This document shows positions 11,534 through 20,190 of a stretch of 38,481 bases of DNA, one piece after another. A program made the translations under genes and the position numbers. The stretch is taken from the NCBI GenBank assembly GCA_903875455.1, contig CAIQWF010000081.1, positions 1 to 38,481 of the forward strand, written 5' to 3'. The stretch comes from an uncultured Pseudomonadota bacterium. Lineage in GTDB: Bacteria; Pseudomonadota; Gammaproteobacteria; Methylococcales; Methylomonadaceae. A model generated the notes under the pieces. The model was not told the origin of the DNA. It ran no database searches and worked only from the letters and a program-made list of their open reading frames with translations. Position 1 is the first letter of the stretch. Every line of letters begins with the position of its first letter.

Positions 11534-14500
11534 ACATACTCAATAAGATAATAATGATAATGAGTGGATTCGATTGGCTCGACTGGTTGGGTTTGGCTGT
11601 CGTCTTTTTACTTATGTGTCTGTTGGCGTTTTTGGTGTGGCGGCGTAAAAACCCTAAAGAGACTGGCAAAACAACTGCACCCACACAATCTTTGATGCCG
11701 CCAAACCGGTTGCTAACAGTATGGCGTGGTTTTATTCATGCCATTCCCTGGCGACTAAGGTCTGATGCACTGGCAGTGCCGTTTTCCGTAGTTCTGGGTG
11801 AGGCGGGTTGTGGCAAAACAGAGATAATTAACCATTATGGAGACTGGCAAGGACAGGATTTTCGATTCCATCCTAGTGCCATCAATGATCCGTTGTTGCA
11901 AATTTATCAAGGTGCCAAAGCTTTAATTCTGGAATTCTCATCGGCACTGCTTTATGACACCAACCCTGCCACATATCTTGCCATAAAGAAATTATGGCAG
12001 CGCTTACCTACCAATCCGCAAGCTGTTGTGGTGATTGATGCCTCGACTTTACTGGCGCCCGATCCAGAATATTTGCGACTCTCTGGTCAGGCACTGTCAG
12101 GCAAGCTGAAAGTATTTTCAGAGTTGGAGCGCAAACCTTTGCCGTTAGTACTGGCTCTGAGTCATATGGAAAAAGTTCCCGGTTTTGTGGAGTTTTGTCT
12201 TTTTTTGGAGCAGGCAGGGATTTCCTTGCAAATAGATTTCCCAGAACATGATGGTATTAATCATCTGGAGTCTTGCCTGGAAGGATTTAAGCTGCATTTA
12301 AGTCGGGCGTTAGTCAGATGTTCGTCTCAAGATGTGCTTAAAATAGTGGTGTTTCTGCGAGAAGCTCCACGGTTGCTTGGGATTTTGTCAGAGTTTTTGC
12401 GTCAGGCCGGTTTGGAACAGGGCGCAACCTTGCCACCTGTGGTTCGGTTATGTTTGTTGTCGAAACAAGTGCATAGCTTTGGCTGTGATCCTTTTGCGCT
12501 ACAGCCCGGTTTCACGGTGGAATCGCCTTTTAAGCTGGATTACCACGCCAAAGCGGCTCTTATTCTTTTGTTGACAGGCGTTAGCTATTTTGGAGGGAGT
12601 TATTTTTATCAAAAGTCTTTGCTTAATAAAGTGCTGGAAGGCGTTAAAACGGTTCGCACTACGCCCGCTGAGCTTTATCCAGAAAGAATCAGTCCTTTGT
12701 TTTTGGATTTTAGTCTGGACTTGAACAAAAGTGCGATACTGAGTTTTCAACCTAACTTTTTTCCCGATATTTTAGCCTACACAAAGCATTTGCTTATCCG
12801 TGAAATACGGACATATTATTTAATTCCGCTATTAAAGCTGGCGCAATTTGAACCCGATGCTATTTTTAGCACCAATAAAATTCTTGCAATATTGTATGCA
12901 ACGTCCGACAACGAAATGGGGAAGTTGGTGTTGAATGAAATGCAGGATAAGCCAACGCCTTACATGATCAGATATAGAATAATGATAACTGATTACATCA
13001 GGAACAATTCTCACACCAATGAACTGGACCCGGTTTTAAACGAGCTGAGTTATACCAATCCTGAATCTTACGACAAAATTCATTCAAATCTGCTATTTTT
13101 GCTGCAAAACTTTGACATAATTCTTACGAGACAGTCTATTGATGAGTCTGAGTTAAAAATGCTACGCCTGCAAGTGGTTGAGCTGCTTAAATTTATTGAT
13201 GTACTGAATAGCCATACTCATGAGCTTATGATTATGGGGTGGCTACGGCAGAACACTAATCTGGATCTCAACCTGGAATCAGACCAAGACGCGCAGGTAG
13301 AGTTGCGGCAAAAACCGTTGGAACAGTTACTAAGATTGGTTGGCAGTCTTAATCTTAATGATGATGCCACCACAGCTTGCCCTAGCTCGGCATCAATAAA
13401 CCAGTGCCTCAAAAAGGTGCAAGCTGTTGTTGAGGCAAAAACAGATCCAGCACCGTTGACCATGAATTTTAGTCTGGACAAGAATAATTTTTCATATAGC
13501 AGTACTCAATGGCATGATTTGATAAAACGCAGCCGTATTCTGATGATGCTGCGCAACATTGTTCAAAGCCATAAAAATAACGATGGCTGGATTTTTTTCG
13601 ACTCCCCTTCAGCTTACCCCGATCTGGAGTTGAATGCTACCAATGATGGAGAAACGCTGTTTGCCGGCAAGGCGCGGATTGACGGCCGGTTATCGGCTGA
13701 TGCGTTTGCGAAAGATCTTAAACCTACGATAATGGCATTATCAAATATCGTTGCCAAATTGCCTGTTGATGCCAATGAGAAAAAACGTTTTAACGATTTT
13801 GTAATGAACAATCTGCGCATTTACAGTGATCACTACATCAGTGCTTATTTGGACTATTTCCGGCAATTTCAGGTGCGCATCAATTCGGTCTGGGCTTTAA
13901 ACTATGTACTTGATCAAATACAACAGCCCAATTCAGCTTTGTTGCAAGCTCTGGTGCAAATAAAAAACAATACTGCACTGGACTTATCCGGTTCGGCTGA
14001 CTTTCAGTCATTTTCACAAAAGCTGATGGTGTTTCGATTTATCCAACGCATGATGGCAGAAAAAGATGGGGCTTACCCTGAATTTCAAAAGTACCAGATT
14101 ATCATGTCACAACTGCAAAATGAGTTAAATTCTAAAGAGCCGTACCTGCCGAAAAAATCTGACGGTGATTCTGCTGCTTTGAAAGGTGCCATAACTCCAA
14201 TGGGCCGGGCTGCCTGGGGAATGTTGCTCAACGAAGAGACTTCGTATACAAGGCTGGTGAAAAGCTGGCTGCAAAATGCCGGTATTCCGAATAATTGGCA
14301 ACAGCCATTTTTAGCTCCAGTGCAAAAAGTCGCGGAACTAGGTACCGCTGAAATCAAGCAAACGATTGATGGTTTGTGGTTTGATATTTGGAATTCCAAT
14401 GTTGTTCCTCTGTTAGGCAAGTTTCCGTTTTTGCCTGATGCAGGAAAAGATAAAGAGTTAGTACCTGAAGATTTAATTAAAGTTTTCCACCCTAAACAGG

Positions 14501-15090
14501 GGGCTTTTTGGCTGACTTTTCAACGATATCTTTCACCGTTATGCAGTTTTAGCAATGGAGTATGGCTAAAGCGTTATGAGCTGTCCGATAGTCTGGCATT
14601 GCCTGCTAAAACATTTGAGCGCCTTAATGCGGTGCAAAAATTTACCACGAGTCTTTGGGACGGGCAGGGGGCGCCCAAACCGTTGCAATTGGCAGTCAAG
14701 CCAGGATTGATGCCGGTTTATGATGTTAAACGAATGCCTAACGCCCCATTGGTGTCTTTGACTTATTTAAGGGCGGGCGGAGTGTCGGTTCTAGGTTTTA
14801 ACCAGCAATCAACCTGGCAGAAATTGCCTCTTGAATGGTGGACCTCGCAACCCGTTGAAGTAGGCATGGAGTTCCGTAAAGATTCTGCACCAACACAGGT
14901 TTACACCAGCCTGACCGTTGCCGATTCGCAATGGAACTTTTTCCGGCTGCTGCAACAGGGTAAGTCGCAAGGCAATAGTCATTATCAATGGTCAGTTGCA
15001 CATCCTGATTTTCCACAACAGCCGTTAAGCCTTGAGTTCACCTTTCAGTCCGCTCCGTGGGCGATATTTACCAATCTTGCCGGAAGTTAA
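11530..15090 (+). CDS. tssM: T6SS membrane complex protein TssM (IcmF family)
   Basis: This inner-membrane IcmF-family protein spans to the periplasm and, with TssJ and TssL, forms the T6SS trans-envelope channel. I place the start at 11530, where ATGA overlaps the tssH stop and AGGA lies 8 nt upstream; an upstream in-frame ATG at 11512 would lie inside tssH. The product has about 1186 residues. The first membrane segment is at about 20-37 and an intact P-loop GEAGCGKT lies at about 90-97. A second membrane segment (AALILLLTGVSYFGG) is near 340-360, followed by a large periplasmic region. Length is typical for full TssM. The conserved Walker A suggests NTP binding. Confidence 0.93.
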   Translation: MNILNKIIMIMSGFDWLDWLGLAVVFLLMCLLAFLVWRRKNPKETGKTTAPTQSLMPPNRLLTVWRGFIHAIPWRLRSDALAVPFSVVLGEAGCGKTEIINHYGDWQGQDFRFHPSAINDPLLQIYQGAKALILEFSSALLYDTNPATYLAIKKLWQRLPTNPQAVVVIDASTLLAPDPEYLRLSGQALSGKLKVFSELERKPLPLVLALSHMEKVPGFVEFCLFLEQAGISLQIDFPEHDGINHLESCLEGFKLHLSRALVRCSSQDVLKIVVFLREAPRLLGILSEFLRQAGLEQGATLPPVVRLCLLSKQVHSFGCDPFALQPGFTVESPFKLDYHAKAALILLLTGVSYFGGSYFYQKSLLNKVLEGVKTVRTTPAELYPERISPLFLDFSLDLNKSAILSFQPNFFPDILAYTKHLLIREIRTYYLIPLLKLAQFEPDAIFSTNKILAILYATSDNEMGKLVLNEMQDKPTPYMIRYRIMITDYIRNNSHTNELDPVLNELSYTNPESYDKIHSNLLFLLQNFDIILTRQSIDESELKMLRLQVVELLKFIDVLNSHTHELMIMGWLRQNTNLDLNLESDQDAQVELRQKPLEQLLRLVGSLNLNDDATTACPSSASINQCLKKVQAVVEAKTDPAPLTMNFSLDKNNFSYSSTQWHDLIKRSRILMMLRNIVQSHKNNDGWIFFDSPSAYPDLELNATNDGETLFAGKARIDGRLSADAFAKDLKPTIMALSNIVAKLPVDANEKKRFNDFVMNNLRIYSDHYISAYLDYFRQFQVRINSVWALNYVLDQIQQPNSALLQALVQIKNNTALDLSGSADFQSFSQKLMVFRFIQRMMAEKDGAYPEFQKYQIIMSQLQNELNSKEPYLPKKSDGDSAALKGAITPMGRAAWGMLLNEETSYTRLVKSWLQNAGIPNNWQQPFLAPVQKVAELGTAEIKQTIDGLWFDIWNSNVVPLLGKFPFLPDAGKDKELVPEDLIKVFHPKQGAFWLTFQRYLSPLCSFSNGVWLKRYELSDSLALPAKTFERLNAVQKFTTSLWDGQGAPKPLQLAVKPGLMPVYDVKRMPNAPLVSLTYLRAGGVSVLGFNQQSTWQKLPLEWWTSQPVEVGMEFRKDSAPTQVYTSLTVADSQWNFFRLLQQGKSQGNSHYQWSVAHPDFPQQPLSLEFTFQSAPWAIFTNLAGS

Positions 15091-15094
15091 GCTT

Positions 15095-15553
15095 ATGATG
15101 CCTATTCCAACCTGGAGAATTTTTCCGATACTTTTTGTTTCGCTGCTATTGGCTGCCTGTGCCAGCGAACCGACTCCTCCGCCAGGGGTGGGGTTTGAAG
15201 TTACCGCTGATGCTCAGGCCAATAACAACCGGCTGTTTTATTTTGTGGTTCGCGCCGCCAATGAAAAACAGTTTATGCTGGAAAGTTATGAGGATGTTTC
15301 CAGCAAAGCCTTTTCTGATCCGCCTGATCCCGGTGTGTTAGGTGTTTTTTCAGTCGTTCCTGGTACCACGCAAAACTATACAGTCAGTCAGCCCGCTCAA
15401 GGGGCTATTGCTTTGTATTTTTTATTCACTCAGCCAGGATTGCAATGGAAGAAGCTGCTCGGCTTGCCGCTTGAGGAGAAATATAACATTGAACTGAAAG
15501 AAAATAGCCAGGTTAATATTAAAGAAAATAAAGGCTGGTTTCCCTGGTTTTGA
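15095..15553 (+). CDS. tssJ: T6SS outer-membrane lipoprotein TssJ
   Basis: This 152-residue lipoprotein anchors TssM to the outer membrane. The start at 15095 is chosen because it begins a signal peptide ending in lipobox LAAC (Cys22) and follows GGAAG; a frame from 15032 overlaps tssM and would bury the signal. The mature part has VasD-like features: an early NNRLFYFVVRAA strand, VPGTTQNYTV, and a C-terminal beta-strand region. It starts 4 nt after the tssM stop and is the last gene before a 291-nt gap with inverted repeats. TssJ supports assignment of a T6SS of the lipoprotein-bearing type. Confidence 0.9.
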   Translation: MMPIPTWRIFPILFVSLLLAACASEPTPPPGVGFEVTADAQANNNRLFYFVVRAANEKQFMLESYEDVSSKAFSDPPDPGVLGVFSVVPGTTQNYTVSQPAQGAIALYFLFTQPGLQWKKLLGLPLEEKYNIELKENSQVNIKENKGWFPWF

Positions 15554-15558
15554 AAGTC

Positions 15559-15650
15559 CTCACTGTTTTTTTTGGTGGTATCAGTTGCGGTGATTATTTA
15601 TATGATTTTATTTGTTTTTTTATAATAAAAAACAGTGAGAAAACTGTTTT
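15559..15650. terminator. Overlapping inverted repeats after tssJ, possible terminator or switch
   Basis: A perfect 13-bp inverted repeat pairs 15559-15571 (CTCACTGTTTTTT) with 15627-15639 across a 55-nt loop. The right arm can instead pair locally: AAAACAG at 15629-15635 with CTGTTTT at 15644-15650, a short hairpin ending in a T-tract. The two folds exclude each other. The site begins 5 nt beyond the tssJ stop. Termination between the two T6SS units is the simplest reading; the stems are AT-rich and would be weak. Confidence 0.45.
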
Positions 15651-15720
15651 GAACTAAGTAAAATATTTAAGCTTTTGCCATATTAAAAATGCAAAGAGAT
15701 TTAGGCAAATTTTCCATGAA

Positions 15721-15749
15721 TTAAGAGTCAATGACTTAATCATTATAAT
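15721..15749 (+). promoter_or_regulatory. Predicted sigma70 promoter of the tssB operon with embedded dyad
   Basis: TTAAGA (15721-15726) and a perfect TATAAT (15744-15749) are spaced by 17 bp, 95 nt upstream of tssB. A dyad AGTCA-a-TGACT (15726-15736) overlaps the -35 box and spacer, a position where a bound repressor would block polymerase. The rest of the gap 15554-15844 holds the inverted repeats noted separately and a strong GGGGAG ribosome-binding site before tssB. Confidence 0.5.
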
Positions 15750-15844
15750 CAACATAAGAAGAATTGCTTAATCTACTGCTAGAGTCTATAGTAGTAACCG
15801 ATTGGAAAAATCATTAAATTCTTTAATTAAATTGGGGAGATAAA

Positions 15845-16363
15845 ATGGCCATACAAGACGAAATTCCACAATCAAGATTAACCTTGCGTTACAAGACCGA
15901 AGTGAGCGGTGAACCGGCGGATATTACGCTTCCTTTGAGATTAATGATTCTAGGTGATTTTTCGCTAGGGTCTTCTACTGACCGTCAGCTGGATCTGGAC
16001 GAGCGGAGAGTGCGTAATCTGGATGGAACCAATACCGATGCAACAATGAAAGATATGGGTATGAGCCTGAAATTTACGGTTGATAACAAAATTGACCCTA
16101 ATAATGAACCGGAACTGGAGATCTCTCTTCCCATCGACTCAATGAAATCTTTTTCTCCCGATCAGGTCGCTGAACACGTCCCCAAACTTAAAGGGTTGCT
16201 CACCTTAAAGCAGTTAGTTGCAGAGATGCTCACTAACGTCAACAACCGCAAAGAGTTACATAAACTCTTAAACGAGTTGATGAGCAACAGTGAAAATAAA
16301 GACAAGATATTGGCAGATTTAAAAGGTTTTGAAGGCTTCAAATTACCTAGTGCTGCAGAATAA
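15845..16363 (+). CDS. tssB: T6SS sheath small subunit TssB (VipA/IglA type)
   Basis: This 172-residue protein is the small subunit of the contractile sheath, which forms heterodimers with TssC around the inner tube in the cytoplasm. Recognisable elements are SRLTLRYKTEV at the N terminus, LPLRLMILGDFS, RRVRNLDG, and the C-terminal region from SMKSFSPDQVAEHVPKL through LLTLKQLVAEML. As I recall the families, the N-terminal wording is closer to Francisella IglA than to typical VipA, which begins with a longer lead. It has a strong GGGGAG ribosome-binding site and starts the second T6SS transcription unit. Confidence 0.93.
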   Translation: MAIQDEIPQSRLTLRYKTEVSGEPADITLPLRLMILGDFSLGSSTDRQLDLDERRVRNLDGTNTDATMKDMGMSLKFTVDNKIDPNNEPELEISLPIDSMKSFSPDQVAEHVPKLKGLLTLKQLVAEMLTNVNNRKELHKLLNELMSNSENKDKILADLKGFEGFKLPSAAE

Positions 16364-16406
16364 CTGCCCTGTCGAAATTATTAACAACTAGAATATTGAG
16401 GGTGCT

Positions 16407-17930
16407 ATGGCTACCGAGACTACCAATACTACAGAGACTACAGAAACTAAAGTGGCTACAGCCAGTGAAACACTGGATTTAAAGCGTTTCTTGTCCAGCA
16501 TGAGGCTCAACACTGAGGTTTCTGACTTGAAACCTATGGTTTCTAATCATTTGGAAACTGTTGCTGAAAATGTTAGCGATGAAGATCGGTTTATTTCAGG
16601 AATGGCTGCTGTATTAATGAATATCGATTTTACTGCGGACAAATTTGACAAAGGAGCAGTACAAAATTTGATTGCCGAAATTGACGAATTGATTAATGCG
16701 CAATTAAACCAGATTATTCACCATGAAAGCTTTAAGAGTATGGAGGCTAATTGGCGTGCATTAAACGAGTTGATCCTTAAGACCAATTTTAAAGCTGATG
16801 TCATGATTGACATGATTGATGTTAGCAAAGATGAGCTGTTCTCCGATTTTGACAGCAATGCTGTTGATGTGAGCGGTAGCGCATTGTTCAAAAAGGTTTA
16901 TACTGCCGAATATGATCAATACGGCGGTAAACCTTATGGCAGCATGATAGGATTCTATGAATTTAATCATACCCCAGATGATGAGTTTTGGTTAAAAATC
17001 ATGGGCAAAGTAGCTGCTGCCAGCCACGCGCCTTTTATTAGCTCGGTTTCTCCTAAATTCTTTGGCTGTGAAACCATGGACGAGTTAGCTTCTGTCAAAG
17101 ACTTGTCAGGGCTGATGAATCATCCTCGTTATGGCTCCTGGAATGCCTTACGAGATTCTGAAGTGGCTGCTTATATCGGTCTGACCTTGCCGCGCTATAT
17201 TCTGCGTCAGCCATACGATCCAGACACCAATCCGATTCGCAATTTTACTTTCAAGGAGGAAGTGCGTGGCGACAACAATGCGGATTATCTTTGGGGAAAT
17301 GCGGCCTCTTTGTTTGCCCAAAACATGGTTCGCTCTTTTGTCGGCTCAGGTTGGTGCCAATATCTGCGTGGACCCAAAGGTGGCGGTTTGATAACGGGGC
17401 TGCCTGTACATATGTTTAACATCCGCGGCGAAGAAGAAATGAAAATTCCGGTAGAGATGGTTATTCCTGATTATCGTGAACTTGATTTTGCTAATTCTGG
17501 CTTCATTCCGCTGGTTTACCGCAAAGGCTTTGCCGATGCCTGTTTTTTCAGTTGTCAGTCGTTGAAGAAAGCCAAAAAATTCAAGGATCCAAAAGATTCC
17601 GAAAACTCCCAGCTGGTAGCAAATATCTCCTATTCTTTTTCGATTACCCGAATTGCTCATTACGTTAAATGTATTATGCGCGACAATATCGGTAGCAGTG
17701 CAGATAGCGCCTATATACAGAAAGTTCTCAATAGCTGGATGTCCCAATATGTAACGACGGTAGTTAATCCTGATGATCTTACTTTGCGCTACTACCCGTT
17801 CAAAGCGGCCGCAGTCGACGTAACAGAACGTCCAGGCATGATAGGCTGGTATAACTGTGGCATTTCCGTGCTTCCTCATATTCAATTTGAGGGAATGGAT
17901 GTTGAGTTGCGTCTGGATTCACGTTTGTAA
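16407..17930 (+). CDS. tssC: T6SS sheath large subunit TssC (VipB/IglB type)
   Basis: The 507-residue large sheath subunit pairs with TssB. A low-complexity Thr/Glu N terminus of about 15 residues precedes the conserved core. Characteristic segments include LIAEIDELINAQLNQI, ESFKSMEANWRALNELI, the central LGLTLPRYILRQPYDP-like stretch, and a C terminus running through VNPDDLTLRYYPFKAA to FEGMDVELRLDSRL. Length is typical. It lies 43 nt after tssB. A 179-residue open frame on the opposite strand here is a shadow of this gene. Confidence 0.96.
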   Translation: MATETTNTTETTETKVATASETLDLKRFLSSMRLNTEVSDLKPMVSNHLETVAENVSDEDRFISGMAAVLMNIDFTADKFDKGAVQNLIAEIDELINAQLNQIIHHESFKSMEANWRALNELILKTNFKADVMIDMIDVSKDELFSDFDSNAVDVSGSALFKKVYTAEYDQYGGKPYGSMIGFYEFNHTPDDEFWLKIMGKVAAASHAPFISSVSPKFFGCETMDELASVKDLSGLMNHPRYGSWNALRDSEVAAYIGLTLPRYILRQPYDPDTNPIRNFTFKEEVRGDNNADYLWGNAASLFAQNMVRSFVGSGWCQYLRGPKGGGLITGLPVHMFNIRGEEEMKIPVEMVIPDYRELDFANSGFIPLVYRKGFADACFFSCQSLKKAKKFKDPKDSENSQLVANISYSFSITRIAHYVKCIMRDNIGSSADSAYIQKVLNSWMSQYVTTVVNPDDLTLRYYPFKAAAVDVTERPGMIGWYNCGISVLPHIQFEGMDVELRLDSRL

Positions 17931-17960
17931 CATTAACTAAAATAACTTAGGAGAAGTATT

Positions 17961-18530
17961 ATGGCAGCATCAAACTATGGCTGTAGCCTGCGCCAGGCTT
18001 TCAATTTTGAAAAAGATTCACAGGTATTAGTGGGGCATTTAACAAAACTTAAAATTGGTGACACTGAATTTGCGGTTGATACAGAATTGACTATCCCAAC
18101 GGACTTTAGCAAAAAGAAGATTGTTGCTCCGATTTCCAACATTTCTTGGGAGGGGGGATATGCAGATCCTATATATATTGGCTGCAATGTAAGCACTGCA
18201 AACCAGAAAACGGCAGCTCTTTTAACTCATACCAATTTATCAAAAACTGACACCGTATTTCAATTCAATGTCTATGCTTTTGATCCAACAAATAAGGTCT
18301 ATTATCTGGCTTTTCATTCTAATGAGACCGATATGAATGGTCTGATAATGAAGCAGGGAGGAGAGTTAGCTCTTGCGATTGACAGCGATCAACACCGCGA
18401 GGTTGAATCACCGAAAAATTACACAATGCAGATTGCTATTATGCCTCAGGAGACAGCTCAAGCTTTACAGTTTGCAGTGTCGAATACTGATAAATTCAGT
18501 AAGCAATGGGGCGTTGGAATCGGTGCCTAG
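17961..18530 (+). CDS. Putative Hcp-analogous tube protein, atypical
   Basis: This 189-residue protein sits exactly where hcp/tssD is usually found, between tssC and tssK, with a strong AGGAG ribosome-binding site suited to high expression. No signal peptide or membrane segment is seen, and the chain reads as mostly beta structure. It does not show the wording I would expect of canonical Hcp (about 160-172 residues). Francisella IglC (211 residues) is a precedent for a tube protein that diverged this far. The role as inner tube is inferred from gene order, size and the absence of any other hcp in the window. Confidence 0.6.
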   Translation: MAASNYGCSLRQAFNFEKDSQVLVGHLTKLKIGDTEFAVDTELTIPTDFSKKKIVAPISNISWEGGYADPIYIGCNVSTANQKTAALLTHTNLSKTDTVFQFNVYAFDPTNKVYYLAFHSNETDMNGLIMKQGGELALAIDSDQHREVESPKNYTMQIAIMPQETAQALQFAVSNTDKFSKQWGVGIGA

Positions 18531-18577
18531 CATTTTTGGGAAATAGAATCTTGAATCTTCTAACCATTTCTTAGATT

Positions 18578-19828
18578 ATGTCTAGTCGCCTTTCAAGAGT
18601 TCGCTGGGCTATGGGACAGGCGCTACTTCCAGAGCATTTATATGCTCTGGAAGACTCCATGCTGGCAGATAGCGCATTGCGTTTGAATCTGCGAGGAGTG
18701 CCTAGTTATGGGCTCCATGAATTACGTTGGAACGAAAGTCTGCTAAGCGAAGGCATGTTATCACTAGAAGCAATGACACTGATATTGCCTTCAGGTTTGT
18801 TATTGGCGTTGAAAAAAAATGCCAATGTGATGTCTTTGAATCTTAATGCTTCTGGTGTTCCTTTAGTGCCGGTTTATTTGCATGTGCACGTTGTTTCTGA
18901 AAACAATGGTGAACAGAACACAGGACGGCAAACAATTGAACGGGATAATGTCAGTTGCTGGCTTTGGATGCTTGAGCTTTCCACCGAACAAGAACACCAC
19001 GATACATTGGAGAGTTTTCGCCTGGGTGAGTTTGAAAAACAGGCTAATGGCTCATGGCAATTGTCATCGCGTTATGTTCCACCATTAATAGCGATGGGAG
19101 CAGTCCCGTTTCTAAAACAAGAATTAACAGCTCTTGTTCATAAGCTTGAGGCCTATCACTATCAATTAACTCAGGAAATTACCGCGATTTATTTATCCGG
19201 CACTGATTTGACCAATGCCAAACAATGCCAGAGGAGCGTGGTGCAGATCCTACGTTTTCTTGCTAACCTTTTCGCAGAAATTTCTCCTCATCCCTATGAG
19301 GTGTACGAGAAATTAAAAAACTTTTATGTTGAGGTGTGTTTCTATCAGGATAGTACTCCGCAATTTGCCATGACTCCTTATCGCCATGAGCAGCTGGCGA
19401 AAGTATTCCAGGAAATTCTTATCCCACTGAATGAGCAGTTAAAATTTAACCAGACACGGTCGCCCTACTTGCCATTTGAGATATTTAATGGGGTGGTAAG
19501 TGTAAAACTGCCGGAATCTATTAGAGAAGCAAAAGAAATATATCTGCTGGTGCAAAAAGGATCTGTTACCAAAAATGTCAGTCTTGAAGGCCTAAAAATC
19601 GGGACTGTCAGCCGCATTGCCATAATACATAAATTCTATCTGCAAGGAATTAATATTAAGCGCATAGATCGCCCGCCATTTCAACACTCTTTTGGCCCGG
19701 AGGTCGATATTTACGAATTAGCCGAAGGAGAGGAATGGGATTACGCTTTAAATGAACTGACTGTCGGTTTTTATGCTGATCCAAAATTTACGGAAGAGAA
19801 ATTTTTCCTCTACTGGCGTTCGTTCTAA
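18578..19828 (+). CDS. tssK: T6SS baseplate protein TssK
   Basis: The 416-residue product matches TssK, the trimeric baseplate component that links the wedge complex to the membrane complex. The N-terminal signature VRWAMGQALLPEHLYALE corresponds to the family's VxWxxGxxLxPxHFQ motif. LNLRGVPSYGLHEL and the C-terminal domain with IYELAEGEEWDYALNELTV also fit. The ribosome-binding site is weak, and the 47-nt gap after the Hcp-like gene may allow different expression levels. Its stop codon shares one base with the tssE start. Confidence 0.92.
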   Translation: MSSRLSRVRWAMGQALLPEHLYALEDSMLADSALRLNLRGVPSYGLHELRWNESLLSEGMLSLEAMTLILPSGLLLALKKNANVMSLNLNASGVPLVPVYLHVHVVSENNGEQNTGRQTIERDNVSCWLWMLELSTEQEHHDTLESFRLGEFEKQANGSWQLSSRYVPPLIAMGAVPFLKQELTALVHKLEAYHYQLTQEITAIYLSGTDLTNAKQCQRSVVQILRFLANLFAEISPHPYEVYEKLKNFYVEVCFYQDSTPQFAMTPYRHEQLAKVFQEILIPLNEQLKFNQTRSPYLPFEIFNGVVSVKLPESIREAKEIYLLVQKGSVTKNVSLEGLKIGTVSRIAIIHKFYLQGINIKRIDRPPFQHSFGPEVDIYELAEGEEWDYALNELTVGFYADPKFTEEKFFLYWRSF

Positions 19829-20190
19829 TGGCTTTACTGCGTAAATTGGCGAGTGACAAAATTGAAGATGATGAAGTCAATAGCATCATCGAAAATATCA
19901 ATAATATAATTACTACCCGACGTGGCTACGGTTTCTTTTTGCAGGATTTTGGGATCTCAGACCACCATCACCTCAATGCCTGTAGCGATATTGCTGCAAT
20001 AATAATCAAAGAACTTAAAGAAAATATTGAAAATTTTGAGCCTCGGGTCGAAGTCGTTAAGATTGTTGATCTTAAAAGTGATGGCATTTTCCGCATGTCT
20101 TTTTCTATTGACTGTCTGATACGCGATAATGTTCGGCCGTTAAAATTATTTTTGGATCCGATACTCGGTTGTTATGAAGGAAAATCATGA
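19828..20190 (+). CDS. tssE: T6SS baseplate protein TssE (gp25-like)
   Basis: This 120-residue protein belongs to the gpW/gp25 family. TssE is the wedge subunit that initiates sheath polymerisation. Visible hallmarks are TTRRGYGFFLQDFGISD (the family's SR-G--PL-PDFG-type stretch) and EPRVEVVKI toward the C terminus. It is coupled at both ends: TAATG with tssK and a 4-nt ATGA overlap with the hub gene. The presence of a clear TssE separates this system from the most reduced T6SS variants. Confidence 0.88.
   Translation: MALLRKLASDKIEDDEVNSIIENINNIITTRRGYGFFLQDFGISDHHHLNACSDIAAIIIKELKENIENFEPRVEVVKIVDLKSDGIFRMSFSIDCLIRDNVRPLKLFLDPILGCYEGKS

Noticed and set aside
15032-15094. Longer start for TssJ
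   Set aside because: It overlaps tssM and would put about 21 residues in front of a clear lipoprotein signal peptide.
17346-17885. 179-residue open frame opposite tssC
   Set aside because: It is an antisense shadow of a strongly conserved sheath gene with no motif of its own.
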